Shown here: piece by piece, positions 37,036 through 49,399 of the stretch | How positions within the stretch are numbered: the stretch's first letter is position 1 | Layout of the letters: each line of letters starts with the position of its first letter | Notes under the pieces: generated by a model | The model's database searches: none | What the model saw: the letters and a program-made list of their open reading frames with translations, nothing else | What the model was told of the DNA's origin: nothing | From: Casuarina equisetifolia | Taxonomy: Eukaryota > Streptophyta > Magnoliopsida > Fagales > Casuarinaceae | Assembly (NCBI GenBank): GCA_028551475.1 | Contig: CM052359.1 | Span: 20,399,583-20,463,582, forward strand | Length of the DNA stretch: 64,000 bases | Direction: 5' to 3' | Program-made: the position numbers and the translations under genes

Positions 37036-39001
37036 CTGCCAAACACAAAAGCAATAGATAAACATAATGAAAATACTAAGTAGGATCTAGATTAATAACG
37101 CAACATTTTCCCATGGTGGAGTGCATTCCATGACTTTGTCCTAAGTATAACAACATAAAGCAAATTTCCAAATTATTCACCAAATTAAACAATATGTCCC
37201 AATTTTGAGCATTTAAATAATTAAAATTGGATAAAATTATCAATCTCCTTTTTACTTTTGGTGTTCACCTGTGGTAATTGAGTTTTGGGGACTAAGTCTA
37301 ATGATTGTAACTTTGACTCTATGGTGCATTAATTATCTATTCCTTACCAAGGATAGATTCAGCAATAAACATCTAAACTTGCTTGTCTATTAGTACCGTA
37401 ATACCTATAAACTGACTAAACAAAATTGTTATACTTTACAAACCAAGATATGCCTATGCAAGAAAAGGAAAAGGACATTCGACCACTACTAATTGCATCA
37501 CTACCATAACATCTACTATTACATGCTACCATAGAGTTTTTTGAATTAGAAATGAGGTAAAAGAATTTTAAAGTTCTATTGCAAGCCTGCTGGGCTCACC
37601 CTAATTAAATATAGGTGAGCATTATAAATTAAAATAATGGAATCTAATGCTTAAAAGGAAGAATGTAATCTTAATGTAAATGATGCAAATAAATAAGATG
37701 GTAAGAATTTGAAATGACCACATGGCTTTCTCTCTTTCTTTCTTTTTTCAATTATTAGGTTTAACTCATTTGATACTTTGTAGAATATAAGGGTTCCTAT
37801 GAATTGGAGTAAGGATTTCAGTTTTTTTTTTCCTTGTTTTATTCTCTTTTTTTTTTCTCATTGGATTATAGAGTAGTTTTTGGATACTTTAACAACCTTC
37901 TCGTAGAGTGCTACTTCAATCCTTTACAAGATAGTAAAAGCTACAATATAACTTGGAGGAGTTAACACCCCTTTTGTCGTTATGCTTATTTGATAAACTA
38001 AATGACTATAAAGGCATGCCAGGACAAATCAAGAACTTGTTTTTTTATAACTCACTTGTGTCATTCAACAAGATAATCACATGACAAGAGGAAAGAACTC
38101 AATTTTCATGGGACAACTAGAGGTCCTTATCAAATGTTGCCTTGTATGAAAGTTCTCGTAGGAAACTTATCCTGAATACTTATACATGCATAAAGTAGTT
38201 GTGGGACCATAGTTAGGTTAGCATCATTAGATGGGATGTGTGAACATGAGTTGACTATGACACTATTTTCTCTTAACTGAAAATGTTCCATTTATACAAG
38301 TCTTATTGGATTGGGTAAATAAGATGCCTACCAAACTTTTCAAACTTTTGCAAATAACTAGTCATTAATGAGGAGGATCATTAAGCCTGATGCAACAATT
38401 ATTTTAGCATTCTTTTTCCGCTTATGAATAGGTTGTGATAAAATTACCCTGACCTTCCTTCTTTTCCATTGTTTTATTGTTTCTCCCTTATGAATAGTAA
38501 GCACATTGTTGGATTCATTTCCTATCGGTTCAAGTCAAGTTTGGTAATCCCATTTGCTTAAAGCTTCATGCAGATGTATACTTTTGACTTAAACATAAAG
38601 TCATTCTCTTTTATGCTTGCAGTTTTGTTTTAAGAGCCATATGTAGTTCTTGTGGATTGATCCATATCAGAATAGTGTGAGTGTGTTCTAGTATGGTACA
38701 TTACATGTGTCTATGATTATTAGCATGGTTTTTAACCATAATGGTTCACTGCCTTGTGTAAGCGCAAGTATTACAACGTTGTAAGAATAAATGTTACAAT
38801 GTCATCACTTATGTTTGGGTTTCATTGATCATCATATATATGTCTCAAATTAAAGAACAACTCATTCGTTGATCTTGTCCCCTTTTACATAACGCCCACA
38901 TTGAACATGGTTTTTAAACCTCAACTTTCTCCTTCTTTGTCTTTGTCATTTCTGAAACTTGAATCTTTATCCCTACTTCCATTTTTTTAGGCTTGAAGTA
39001 T

Positions 39002-40424
39002 TGTGATTTGTCATAATTAATGAGGGCATTAATGTCTTATTCACCCATTGATGTATTTAGAATTAGAATAGGTGATAAGGGGAATATTGTAACCTTCTCC
39101 TTAGACTTATTTTTAAGGTTTTGTGTACCTTATAAAGAGAGGTAGCTTGGAATTAGTTATGAGGCTTGAAAGGAGGCTTAGAAGCGTTGAGGCTCAAAGC
39201 CCTCTACGGCTTAGCATGTCTTGGTGGTTTAATGTAGGAGATTTGTAGAGCCTCTAAATTGTAGAGAAAACCAATGCTAGAGTTATGCAAGTAGCCAAGA
39301 GCCAATAGAAAGAGTAGCCAAATTAAGAGAATGAAAGATAATATTTGTATTCTCAATGATTTTATTAATATAAAGGAAAAGAGGCTAGTAAATCTACTAG
39401 TGATAGTGGAGGTAGGAAGGATTTGTCCATACCATTCTAAAGATTGCATCTTATATGCCTTTATTGCTTTATTTGTGCACCAATTAATATGCAATGCAAC
39501 ACCTCTACCCTAACAAGTGGTATTGGAGTTAGGTTTTTTTAGCTTGGCAATGAAGCTGGAAACATCTCACATCATAGCTTAAAGTTTCAATTTTGAAGCT
39601 TGAAACACTTGTACAACTAAAGTTAAATTAGATTGACACTTCTAAAGATCTAAACAACTTCTCTCTAGTGTTTTTTGATGGGTTCATTGATGGGTTCAAT
39701 TTTAACTCAAAGATGGCAGAAAAAGGTTGTTTTTAGAGAAAAGGAGGCCAAATATGAATTCAAGGTTGCTTGATCTACAATTATGTAGCTTTTTCATGGC
39801 TAGACAACCACTAAAGTGCCAAAATCAACATTAACACATACAAAATTGAGTCACATGACTCATATTAAGATTTGAATGACCAAAATAGGTCGGAGCCAAC
39901 ATGAATGGGTCGAGTGCAGTCGAATGTGGATCTAGGCTATAAGCGAGTCAGGTGGAGTCAGTTGGACCGGGTAGGGTTGATTCAGTTGGAAAGGGGCTAA
40001 AACAGGCGAGCTAGATTAGGCAATCAAATAAGCCTAGAAGTTGGGTCGAGCCAAGCCCACTAAAGATGAGTCGGGCCAAAAGCAAGCCAAGGGAGCAAGC
40101 CAAGTAATTGGGCTAGGTATAGGCCTAAGTCCATTAAAGTCAAACTGCTGAGTTGAGTCGAATTGCGAAAATGGGTTGGGTTGGATATGAACCCATGAGA
40201 AAACTAGTTGATTGTAGATGGATGGTTGAGAAGAATTTTTGAAGATCAACTTGGATCTGGGTGTTTGTGAACAAGAAAACACTATCAAAGTGATCTATAG
40301 TTGATTTTGATCACAACCATGGAAGAATCATGGCCGGTGGCGGCGGTGTGTGGTTAGAAGCATCGGGTTGGGTTATGGATGTCGTGGGGTGCAACGGAAA
40401 TCCAACTGTTAGCGGCATATTGGA
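39002..40424 (+). mobile_element. Copia-type fragment: one LTR plus leader, in unit C
   Basis: A TG...TAACA LTR (39002-39515) is followed directly by a primer site, AGTGGTATTGGAGTTAGG (39516 on), the usual methionine-tRNA type, and about 0.9 kb of leader or gag-proximal sequence. There is no pol and no second LTR. On the right it joins the decayed C2-like gene at AGAATCCAAAGAC, and about 50 bp of unit sequence present in A and B is missing there, so its 3' part was lost together with flanking DNA. Broken. Confidence 0.75.
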
Positions 40425-40429
40425 GAATC

Positions 40430-40722
40430 CAAAGACTTCTTTCCATGGAACCACCTCCATTCCCAAGAGTAGTGACCCCGCAGCTCCGTTCAGAACCGGC
40501 GCTCAAAAACCACGCTTTCGTGCTTTAGATAGTTCTTGGAGTCTTTTCTACCAAAGAGTCCAACAAGGTACTGTTCCAAAGTAGGAAGGAATTGGTGGAT
40601 ATTTCTAACTCTTTTGTTGCTTCTGCTGGATATGTGACATCTAACAAAGATATTCCTCACCGATTTGGATTCTAAGTTTTTAGATTGTTTGATTCTCAAG
40701 TCACAGCTAAGACATGCAAAAT
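40430..40722 (-). pseudogene. Decayed C2-like gene, unit C copy (truncated)
   Basis: Translation in mixed frames gives RIKQSKNLESKSVRN, HESVVFERRF and, shifted, LNGAAGSLLLGMEVVPWKEV, matching LGRTMRSKLLGRAEIPWKEV of the intact gene. The 3' part was removed by the adjoining retroelement fragment. The start codon is missing through the same 5' deletion as in unit B. Confidence 0.78.
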
Positions 40723-41684
40723 GCTGAGAAGAAAACTACGAATATTGTGGGTTTTGGATGCTTTGGTTTACAGAAATATATATAGCGTTGCGTGGTGGAA
40801 GGAAGGAAGGCGGTCTTGCTTTTTGAGGAAGTTGTTCCGATCCATAAATTGGAGGAAGTAGACCAGACGGCTCGACCTTTGTTGCATGAAATATGTTTTA
40901 AGGCCTTATTGCTCGAAATGGATCACATAAAAGGCACAGACATAGTAATAAGCCCTCTGGATTCTCGAGGAGCCGTCAGATTCGTGAGAAGCCGTTTAAT
41001 TTAAAACGACCCTGATATGAATAGTGTTTTGTTACAAGTTTAGTGCAATGTTCACCAACCCCACTCAGAGAGGAGTAATTCTTTTATTGCCGCCTCATGG
41101 ATGCTTATCTAACTTAATCGTACTTTACATGATTCTCCATTACGTCTTAGTGAAAGCTAATATAAAAACTAAAAAAACAAAAATGGCTGAGGTTAGGGCT
41201 AAGCCTGCGGCTACGCAAGGCAAGATTGCCCCATGTGGCTGAGAGCATTGGCCATTGCTTCAAGGGGAAAACAGGCTGAAGTAGGGCTTGTTGAGATTCG
41301 TGTACATATCTTCATGCGTTTCAATATCTAATCATGGGCCATGACTGAAAATTTTAGGAGACTAGAAAAGGCTACTTAATATTGTTTTAGTTGTTGAGCA
41401 ATTGGAGCAACGATATGACAAACTGGTGTGTAGTTCGTGAGCGATGTATTTAGACTCATATGAGAAGCAGCCAAGTAATTGGTCATGATTGATAAAAAAT
41501 TTAATCAGAAGTTTTTCAATTAGCGAACTCCAACTCTTCTTTTCAACATTGGTTTCTCCGCACCATCACATTTACATTTACAAGTTCAAAATTCCCAGTT
41601 CCGGGAATCACTCAAATAACAAATTCAAACCACCTACTCCTATCATGAGACATATTACAACAAAGCAGCCTCGATTAGTTGTGC

Positions 41685-42272
41685 CTAAAAGGCCTCCATA
41701 GCAGCCGCTAGTGCAAAAATATCATAATGTTCACAACTGTAGCCACGAACATCTTTGCACCCACACTCATCCCAATTCTTTGTCTTCCCATTTCTCCTCC
41801 TCCCTATCTCCTCCACTGCGGTAACTTGGACTTTCATCCCCACTTGGAGCTTTGGTGGCTTGAAATCACCATGCCCCGTCGTTGAAACCATCGCAACCCA
41901 CTTCTCCATGTCCATGTTTGGTGACTCAAAGACTTCTTTCCATGGAATCTCTGCCCTCCCCAAGAGTTTTGAGCGCATAGTTCTCCCAAGGACAGGCACT
42001 CTGTTCCTCCATCGTAGCTCGAAGACAACGATTTCTTGCTTTAGATTGTCCAAAGAGTCTTGGTTACCAAAACAATCCAACGAGAAAGACTCGTTCCAAG
42101 AGAGCTCTGACCTGGAGGAGATTTCTCGGCTGCTAAGCCGAATTCTTCTGTTGTTTCCTGCTGAAAGATAGTATCTGACAAAGAGCGTGCCATTGGACTT
42201 GAAGTCCACGGTTTTGGCTTGTATGATGGTCAGTTTACAGCTGAAAGAAGAAAACTGCTGAGGAGCACCCAT
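41685..42272 (-). CDS. C2-like domain protein, unit C copy (intact single exon)
   Basis: A 195-aa frame starting MGAPQQFSSFSCKLTIIQ. Same layout as the A and B copies: C2-like region about 11-150 and tail WDECGCKDVRGYSCEHYDIF to 195. Among the open copies this is the most divergent, with changes such as SLDNLKQE for YLDNLKQE and RGYSCEHYD for HGCSRENYD, yet the frame is fully open. The start is unambiguous: no upstream in-frame ATG, and the family's MGAP N-terminus. A TATA box lies about 90 bp upstream. Function beyond a probable membrane or protein-binding C2-like module is unknown. Confidence 0.86.
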   Translation of the reverse strand: MGAPQQFSSFSCKLTIIQAKTVDFKSNGTLFVRYYLSAGNNRRIRLSSREISSRSELSWNESFSLDCFGNQDSLDNLKQEIVVFELRWRNRVPVLGRTMRSKLLGRAEIPWKEVFESPNMDMEKWVAMVSTTGHGDFKPPKLQVGMKVQVTAVEEIGRRRNGKTKNWDECGCKDVRGYSCEHYDIFALAAAMEAF

Positions 42273-42356
42273 TGGGAAAGAAAGTAAAAGACTGGACTTG
42301 TTTTCTCGAGAACTAACTTGTGCTTTGCTGATATGAGGCCTAAGGCATCTGCGGGC

Positions 42357-42369
42357 ATATATATATATA
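42357..42369 (-). promoter_or_regulatory. TATA box of the unit C C2-like gene
   Basis: CTATATATATATA (minus) about 85-97 bp before the ATG, same position as in the other units. Confidence 0.68.
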
Positions 42370-42719
42370 GTGTTGGCGTACTAGGAGGAGGGTAAGGTGG
42401 TATTGCTTTGTCGAATAGACATTTCTATCCATCTCAGCTGGCCAGCCAGATCTCTTTGTCCTCCTTTGATCCTCTATCCCTTATAATAACATAAAAATGG
42501 ATGCTCTCCGATTCTGTAGAAATTACAATAAGGTTTTAGGATTGCCTTGCAAGTCGCGACCTTCCTCTACCCGATCGTCCACAACAAAGAAGGGAAGTTA
42601 TTGCCACACGTCGATGCTTATCATCCTGGAATTCCACTTCTCTAACTGAAGCGGACTTGTAAAAGAAGAAACCAAGCAGTTCTACTTTTGACTGACAAAT
42701 TGGGTTCGCGTAGACATAT

Positions 42720-45092
42720 AAATATGTAACTGCTTGTTTTTTTTATCCAACCCTCCCATATTAAACTCTTGCCCTTTTAACTTTTAGGTCAAAAGATCTT
42801 TAGAAATTGTATGGATTCTATTATGCTATTGAATAAAGAGAAAATAAAGAGTCTTAAACCAATGATCTCCATTTCACATGGACATATAGACGCTTCAAAT
42901 GGCTCAAAGCTCTTTTATGAATTTGCCACGTGCTGGCTAAGGCACCTTGAAATCTTTTAACAGGTGACTTTGGCCCTATGGGCGATCCCAAAATGGATTT
43001 ATATTATATCTATTCCATGTTGTGGCAAAAGTAATAATAAGGATTTATAACATAATAATAAGGAACAAAGTTTGGGTTTTCGCAATAATCATTTGACTAT
43101 CAAAAGAAAAGGTTGCGTAACATACATTTTACATTGTCTACATCATATTGTGAAATATTTTTACTCTTTAGTTAACTTCTTGGAAAAAATAAACTAAGTT
43201 TAATTGCAATATTATTTTATTTGTACATAAAAAATCTTCATAAAAAGTTTTTTTTTTCAAATTCATAGCGTGATGGAAATGGTATCACATCAATCCATAT
43301 TGTTTAGTTTTCTTTTTCAGAAATCTTTTTCTATAAAAAAAAAAAGCCTATTTTTCTTTTAAGTCAAGTTTTAAATAAAAATGAATTTTCTAACAAGATT
43401 CATGATACCATCGAAGGCCTTGTTGTTTGATTCATCATACATTGGGTGTGCATTAACCCACCCAAACATCACCACTTGGATATAAACTTGAAACTATCAT
43501 GAATCTCAATCTCTTGCTTCCATTTGATATATTGTTGTGTATCAAATATAAAGAAACTAGTGTAAATGTGATTGGAATAGTAGTGTGATGCGATTGCATA
43601 TAAATTATTTATAGGGATAAAACTTTACTTAAATTGTTGCTCAAGTACCTTGATTTAAAACAAATGGAAATGGATAGAACGACCAAATTAAATCTAAAAG
43701 TCTAAGGACTAAATTGAAAGCAAAGTTAAATTTCTTAAAAATTATTTGGTTGCATAACTCTAATTTAATTCCAAGTTGTACATATGGAGATATGTTTACT
43801 CTTTTTCCTGATCAATGCTTGGGACAATTTTTGGTTGGGTTTGTGGAAACTTTAGCAATGGTATTGTGACAAAGCTTTATTTTTCAGAAAATGACTGTTC
43901 AAAGGTACTACATTAGGCACTTGAATTTGTCATTAATGGAAATAGATGGAATTATAAAATGTATTTAAAAGCTCTCTCATATACTATCTTCTTTACTTTA
44001 ATTAAAAAAATAGGGATATCAATTGTTTTCCCTTAAAAATATCTTCTATTTCATTAAGCTCATGTATAATAATAGTACTTATTATCGATATCTACTGTGT
44101 TCTTATCTTGTGGGTGGAGAATGAAGCAAAGGTAATGTAGTAAAGCTTTGTCATATACACAGTCGCATCTCTATTCTTATCTTCACCAATTGTCATTTAC
44201 ACAGTGGAGCGGAAATCGCTATCATACACCCAAGTGGAAGCATACCCAAGGAAGATTTGTATGATACAGCAAGAAGATTTCACTTTACAACCCAACAGGC
44301 TTGACAAGATCCTCTAAAGATGCTGCTTGTTTTTTTACATAGTCCTGTACGGTTCAGAAAGCATTTTTAGTCTGCATGGTATTAGTTTACTAGAAGGAAA
44401 CAAGAGCTTCCAGTCTTTTGGTCTTTCACAATCCACTTGCCAGAGAGAGGGAGAGTTAGCGACCGCGATTTGTTAAGAAGATAAACTAGTTACAGATTTT
44501 GATCCACAAGTTTCTAAAAAAGTGATAGTTTATTGTGCCTAATGCTAATCCGCATTCAAGTAGAGTTAATCCTCTGATGTGTATCATTGGAATCTATACT
44601 TCCTCAGGATATAGCTTTTGGACCTTTTTCCATATTGCGTATATTAAAAAGGAAAAGGAACATGCGTTGATAACTAGGTTATGTAAATTTCAATCATCCG
44701 ATTAAGAAGGAGGTTTAAAGAATAAAACAAAAAAAAATCTGCAACCATGATTTCCAGCCCAGTGGTTGTAGCACCATGCAAAACGAAACTATCTAATTGG
44801 TGACTTCGGTCCAATGAGAGAACTCTTATGTATTATAAACGAGGCCCCTATTTCTTTTTGTGTAAGATCTTCTCATAAAGGGCAACTTAATTAGATGCGG
44901 TATGGGTCAATAATAACTCCAAATGATTAAGAATTGAATAAGCCACTAAAGCCACCGATTGATATGCTAGAAGGTTACACATAGCATGCTTGGGTTATGA
45001 AGCAATCTGCAATTCTTCCTATTGAAGTCGAGATGTAAAAAAGATCCTTGACCGTAATAAGCCGTGACAAGCCATGATTAGCCAACTTGCTA
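42720..45092. other. Non-coding part of unit C
   Basis: Counterpart of the non-coding part of units A and B up to the break. About 60 bp present in A and B near the promoter (the CTTCCCTAGCCCCAATGAAAAAGG stretch) is missing. No gene is seen. Confidence 0.6.
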
Positions 45093-46286
45093 TGTTACGT
45101 GCGTGCATTAGAGGAGAAATCTCCAAATCTGGAGTGACTTCATTTACTCACTTTCTTCTCTTTTTTGCCGTAGGAGTCTCGTAAGGCTAGCAATCTTGGC
45201 TAAGTAGGTGTGTAATAGGAAGTAGGTTGCGTCTTTAAGAAGGTGAGAAGGTAAGGAACGCATGGTGTTTGAGTAAGATAAGAAGCTCATACAAAGAGCT
45301 TGCCGTGTAATATGTAAGTAGCTTTTGAAATCTAAGAAATTGCAGCCCGTCTGCTGTCTCATTAACTGGCTGCAACATCGTTTCACTTAAGGAGAATTAC
45401 CTTAAGCCTTCACGGTGTGAAGAATCACTCAAACCCTAAAAAGGCTACCGAGAAGCCACGCGCCTTCTCCCATTCGCCTCACTCTTTCTGTCACCAATTC
45501 TTCAACAAGAAGAATTCTGAAGTGATAGAAATGTTAGAATGGCTATGAGTATGATCGATTGCTATCTGTATTGCTATTTGATGGAGCTTCTGTCACGTCT
45601 CAATGGGATTATTTGCAATGGGCTTCTCAGGTTTGAACAGATACCCTAGAAGAGCTATTTGATGTCATACCTTCTATAAAAGAGATGCTCTTGAGTTATT
45701 TGTGTGCCTGAATGAAAATCTAATATGAAGATTGAGAAAAATCAAAGCTTACACATTCACAACATTCTCCATAGATCTATACAGAAAGTTCATAATCTTT
45801 GGTGATATTCTTTCACTCTGATATTCTTGTAAATATTCACTATTAGACTAAAATGTTTATGTACTGATTAAGCTCATATTATCATTTGCACATAAACTTC
45901 CTTGTAAATTTAAACCCCTAACTTTGATATAATTGGGAGTTTCATGATTAGAGCTTGAATTGAGTTTGTATATCTTTAATTAGCTCATTGATAAGCAACA
46001 TTCCTCACAAATATTACACATTTGAGGATTTGTTGTCATATTGAGGTTGGTTCAACCTTTTTATTGTGACAGTGGATCATTTGACTCTTTGAAGAGGAGT
46101 TGAAAAGTGTAAGAAATGTTATTCTCTTAGCTTTGAAATAAAGTAGATTTCAACCAATTGAGTTAAATGAAAAGAGGGTGGAAGTAGGTGCAAAGGGCCA
46201 AACCATAGTGTAAAATTGTGTGCATTTCTATTTCTGTCTATATGTTTGAATGTTTGTTGTTGATAATTGATTAAATTTGAAAATAG

Positions 46287-46324
<38 letters not shown>

Positions 46325-46380
46325 AGATAACCAATTCAACCCCCCCCCCCCCTTCTACCGGTTAGCCATTAAACCTTACA
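45093..46380. mobile_element. Unclassified LTR-like segment at the unit C break
   Basis: Unit C homology ends exactly where a TG begins (TGTTACGTG...), and the segment ends ...CTTACA. Near its right end an A run (46287-46322) and a C run (46340-46352) lie in ...AACCAATTCAACCCCC...TTCTACCGG, an arrangement often seen at the ends of plant LTRs. No target duplication and no primer site adjoin it, and it does not resemble the LTR at 48348-48831. It may be an LTR left by recombination; classification is inference. Confidence 0.4.
46287..46352. repeat. Homopolymer runs: A(36) and C(13)
   Basis: An uninterrupted A run of 36 and, after 17 bases, an uninterrupted C run of 13. Lengths may include sequencing or assembly error. 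Confidence 0.85.
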
Positions 46381-48831
46381 CTCATTTCCCATAAAGATGC
46401 AGTTTCAAGTCCTCAGTTAAATTTATGATTAGATGTAGTGAGCGATGAAATGCAATTGATGAATCATTATGGTATTTATAATTTTGTTGAATTGTCTAAA
46501 TGTTAAGAGCTTATTGAATTACCTATTGATAACAAATGTATACAATAAGTCTAAAAGAGTTAAGAGGTTTAAGACCACGTTAATGGGTAATAAATTACAT
46601 GGAACATACATGAAGATCATTTTCAAATAAGAAGGTCTATGTGTGATCCAATCTTAAATATATAATACAAATTAAAGTTTATTTTCAAACTAAAGTAAGT
46701 TTTTCAATAGTAGTACTTGAAGGTTTGAGAGTTTATATCTTTATGTGATACTACACTAAATAGAATAAATTGTTATACATGAACATATACTTAATTCAAT
46801 GGAAGTATACCAATATGGATGATGTCTTGCTTGCAAGCAATGATCAAATGTTACTTCATGGGATGATAATATAGTTGTTTGCCAATCTATATGAATTATT
46901 ATCAATGATTATTAAGTCTTTCTTAAAATACATATGTTAATAATATTTTATAAAGGTTCCATATGGAGGTTTGCATACATGGAAATATTATTATTCTAAA
47001 AGGTAACTAACTGAACCTATTATAGTGCTTAAAAGTAAAGAAAGAGCCAAGAAACAAATGTTGTATGCTAGTGCATTAGGAAGCACCATATATGCTTAAG
47101 TTTGCATTAGGCCTTATATTATTTTCAATAAGGTTTTTGGGTAAAAGTCAATTAGACTTTGATCAATATTATTAGATTGTTACCAAAAGATTGTCAAGTA
47201 CTTAAAAGATAAATTTTTTATTTGTTGGCATATAGATGTGTAGATAACTTGCAACTAGTGGGATATATAAATTTAGACCTTGTAAGCTGCAATAATAATA
47301 TTTGAAATCTACATCTAGATACCTTTTATGGTAAGTAGGACAGTATCATAAAAAGTACAAAATAGAAACCAATGATGTAGGCAAAATTGTAGCATGATAT
47401 GGGGCAACTATTCAGGTGATTTGTTTAAAGCATCTCATTGAGAATTTGATAGAGTTTAATTTCTTTGTTAGACCTATCAAGTTATATTGTGATAATAATG
47501 TTGTTTTGTTGTTAAACAACAATAATAAAGATATCACATAGTCTAAACACAAAGAAATCAAACATTAGGCTATAAAAGACAAACTTAAGAAAGGTGACAT
47601 CACAGTTTAAAATATTATTTTAGAAGTTATATTTGCACACCCACATACTAAAGCCTTGTGTTTTTAAAGACATATCATTATGAACTTAAGAGCATCATAG
47701 GATGCTATTATTTAGTGAAAGCATTGTAATGTACAATTTGCATTTAAATTAATTTACCATGAGGTAAATTGTTGAAATATATATTACATGTTATTAGTTA
47801 TGCCGGTTGTATTTAGCATGTGGGTGCTTTATATGTTGACAGGTTAAATCTTTATATATACATAATGTACATATATTGAAGTCTTAAAGGAGGTGTAAAC
47901 CTTAAGCAATGACTGGGGCATACAATAGTTAGCCATAAAACATGTCTTGTGACACATAAAGTTAAACTCGAGTTATTAAATACAAATCATATAGGTTCAT
48001 TAGAACTATAAAGTATATTCTCTATTGGCAATTTGTCATCAAAGGAGAGAGAATTGAACTAACAACATAAATAACTCTTAAGGAAGTCATTATAGTGTTA
48101 TATAGTTGTCACACTACCAAATTCATCCATATCAATAAGATTGAAACTTTTGTGACCATGATAAGTACTATATCAATTAAAAGGTATAACTACTATTATG
48201 ATTCAAAGGTTGAAATCTTATGTGATGGGAATATTGTTAAGAACATCTCTAGATCAACATAAAGGCACACATAAATAATTATTTTCTAATATTAACTATT
48301 ATTATTATTATTATTTTATTCACATTAATATAGCCCAAGTAGGAGAGTGTTAGCCTAATTTCATTAGACTTATCAAAAGGTGGGCTATATTAAAGTATGG
48401 TCTAATAAAGTAAGACATATTAATCTAGTTTAAAGAATATGGATGGGCTAGTGTGGGTTGTGACTTACCAAATAGGGTTATGATGGGTGGGCCTATTTGG
48501 TAACATATAGAGTTAGGGCTAGGTCCTATCATTTAACTCAAAATATTTAAGCATATTATACAGAGCATTAGGGTTACGAAAGGCTTCGTTCTTGCAAAGC
48601 CACAACTCCTTAATTTCTCTCATCAAGCTAGGGCCTTTGGAATGAAAATAGAGAATATGAGCCTAACCTAAAGATTGAATTTCACATTTGTGGATCTTCA
48701 TAGAGAATAATAGTATGGTATGTTTTCTTACTTCTCATCTAATTAAGTTTATTTAGTATTTTAGATTTGACTATGCAGATTCTGGGTTCTCAATCTCACT
48801 GGAGTTTAGTTAAATCCTTACAAATTTTACA
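46381..48831 (+). mobile_element. Copia-type 3' fragment (pol remnants plus 3' LTR) bordering unit D
   Basis: Plus-strand remnants of copia reverse transcriptase (around 46430-46850, including a MDDVLLASND block at 46817-46846) and RNase H (around 47390-47590, LYCDNN and SKHKEIKH blocks) lead to a purine tract (AAGTAGGAGAG) and a 3' LTR (48348-48831, TGTTAGCC...TTTTACA). The LTR end abuts the unit D C2-like gene, so this element inserted into that gene; its 5' part is gone. Heavily broken and old. Confidence 0.8.
48348..48831 (+). repeat. 3' LTR of the copia fragment beside unit D
   Basis: Follows the purine tract directly, has TG...CA ends, and stops at GCTGT of the C2-like gene. No matching 5' LTR is left. 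Confidence 0.75.
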
Positions 48832-48975
48832 GCTGTAGAGCTGAATTCTTCTGTTGTTTCCTGCTGAAAGATAGTATCTGACAAAGAGCGTACCATTGGA
48901 CTTGAAGTCCACGTTTTTGGTTTGTATGGTGGTCAGTTTATAGCTGAAAGAAGAAAACTACTGAGGAGCACCCAT
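48832..48975 (-). pseudogene. C2-like gene, unit D remnant
   Basis: Only the first roughly 48 codons remain. The ATG at 48975 is followed by MGAPQ and then a TAG where the other copies have CAG (codon 6); after it FSSFSYKLTTIQ and GTLFVRYYLSAGNNRR still match. The rest was removed when the copia element inserted and the C-D junction was rearranged. Its TATA box (about 49059-49072) survives. Confidence 0.88.
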
Positions 48976-49399
48976 TGGGAAAGAAAAGAAAAGACTGGGC
49001 CTGTTTCCTCGGGAAGAAACTTGTGTTTTGTGGATATAAGCCCTGAGGCATCTGCGGACATATATATATAGCGTTGGCATACTAGAAGGAGGGAAAGGTG
49101 GTATTGCTTTTTTGAGTAGACATTTGAATCTATCTCGGCTGGCAGCCAGATCTCTTTGTCCTCCTTTGATCCTCTGTCCTTTATAATAACATAAAAATGG
49201 ATGCTCTCCGATTATGTAGAAATTAAAGTAAGGTTTTAGGATTGCCTTGCAAGTTGCGGCCTTCCTCTACCCGAAAGTCCTCTACAAAGAAGGGAAGTTA
49301 TTCGCACACGTCGATGCTTATCATCCTGGAATTCCACTTCTTTGACTGAAGTGGATCTGTAAAAGAAGAAACCAAGCAGTTCTACTTTTGACTGACAAA

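Larger units (their letters stand above)
23054..37532. repeat. Tandem segmental duplication, unit B
   Basis: Second copy, from AGAGTTTTTTAAATTAG to the same word at 37533. Without the copia element at 29672-36790 it is about 7.4 kb. It has the same gene order as unit A and the same join of ABCD1 last-intron sequence to DUF4057-flank sequence at both ends, which identifies the duplication junction. Confidence 0.92.
37533..45092. repeat. Tandem segmental duplication, unit C (right end missing)
   Basis: Third copy, beginning AGAGTTTTTTGAATTAG. It follows units A and B to the sequence GATTAGCCAACTTGCTA, where homology stops abruptly at 45092; the ABCD1 last-exon copy that should follow is absent. 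It contains its own decayed C2-like gene, an intact C2-like gene and a retroelement fragment at 39002-40424. Confidence 0.9.

Noticed and set aside
41024-41242. 72-codon frame containing MAEVRAKPAATQG, with counterparts in A and B
   Set aside because: Similar words occur in each unit only because the unit is duplicated; frame not maintained and no known family.
41755-42171. 138-codon plus-strand frame
   Set aside because: Exact antisense shadow of the intact unit C C2-like gene.
46287-46352. Poly(A) run considered as a LINE or processed-pseudogene tail
   Set aside because: No LINE coding remnant upstream, no target duplication, and the following C run fits an LTR end better.
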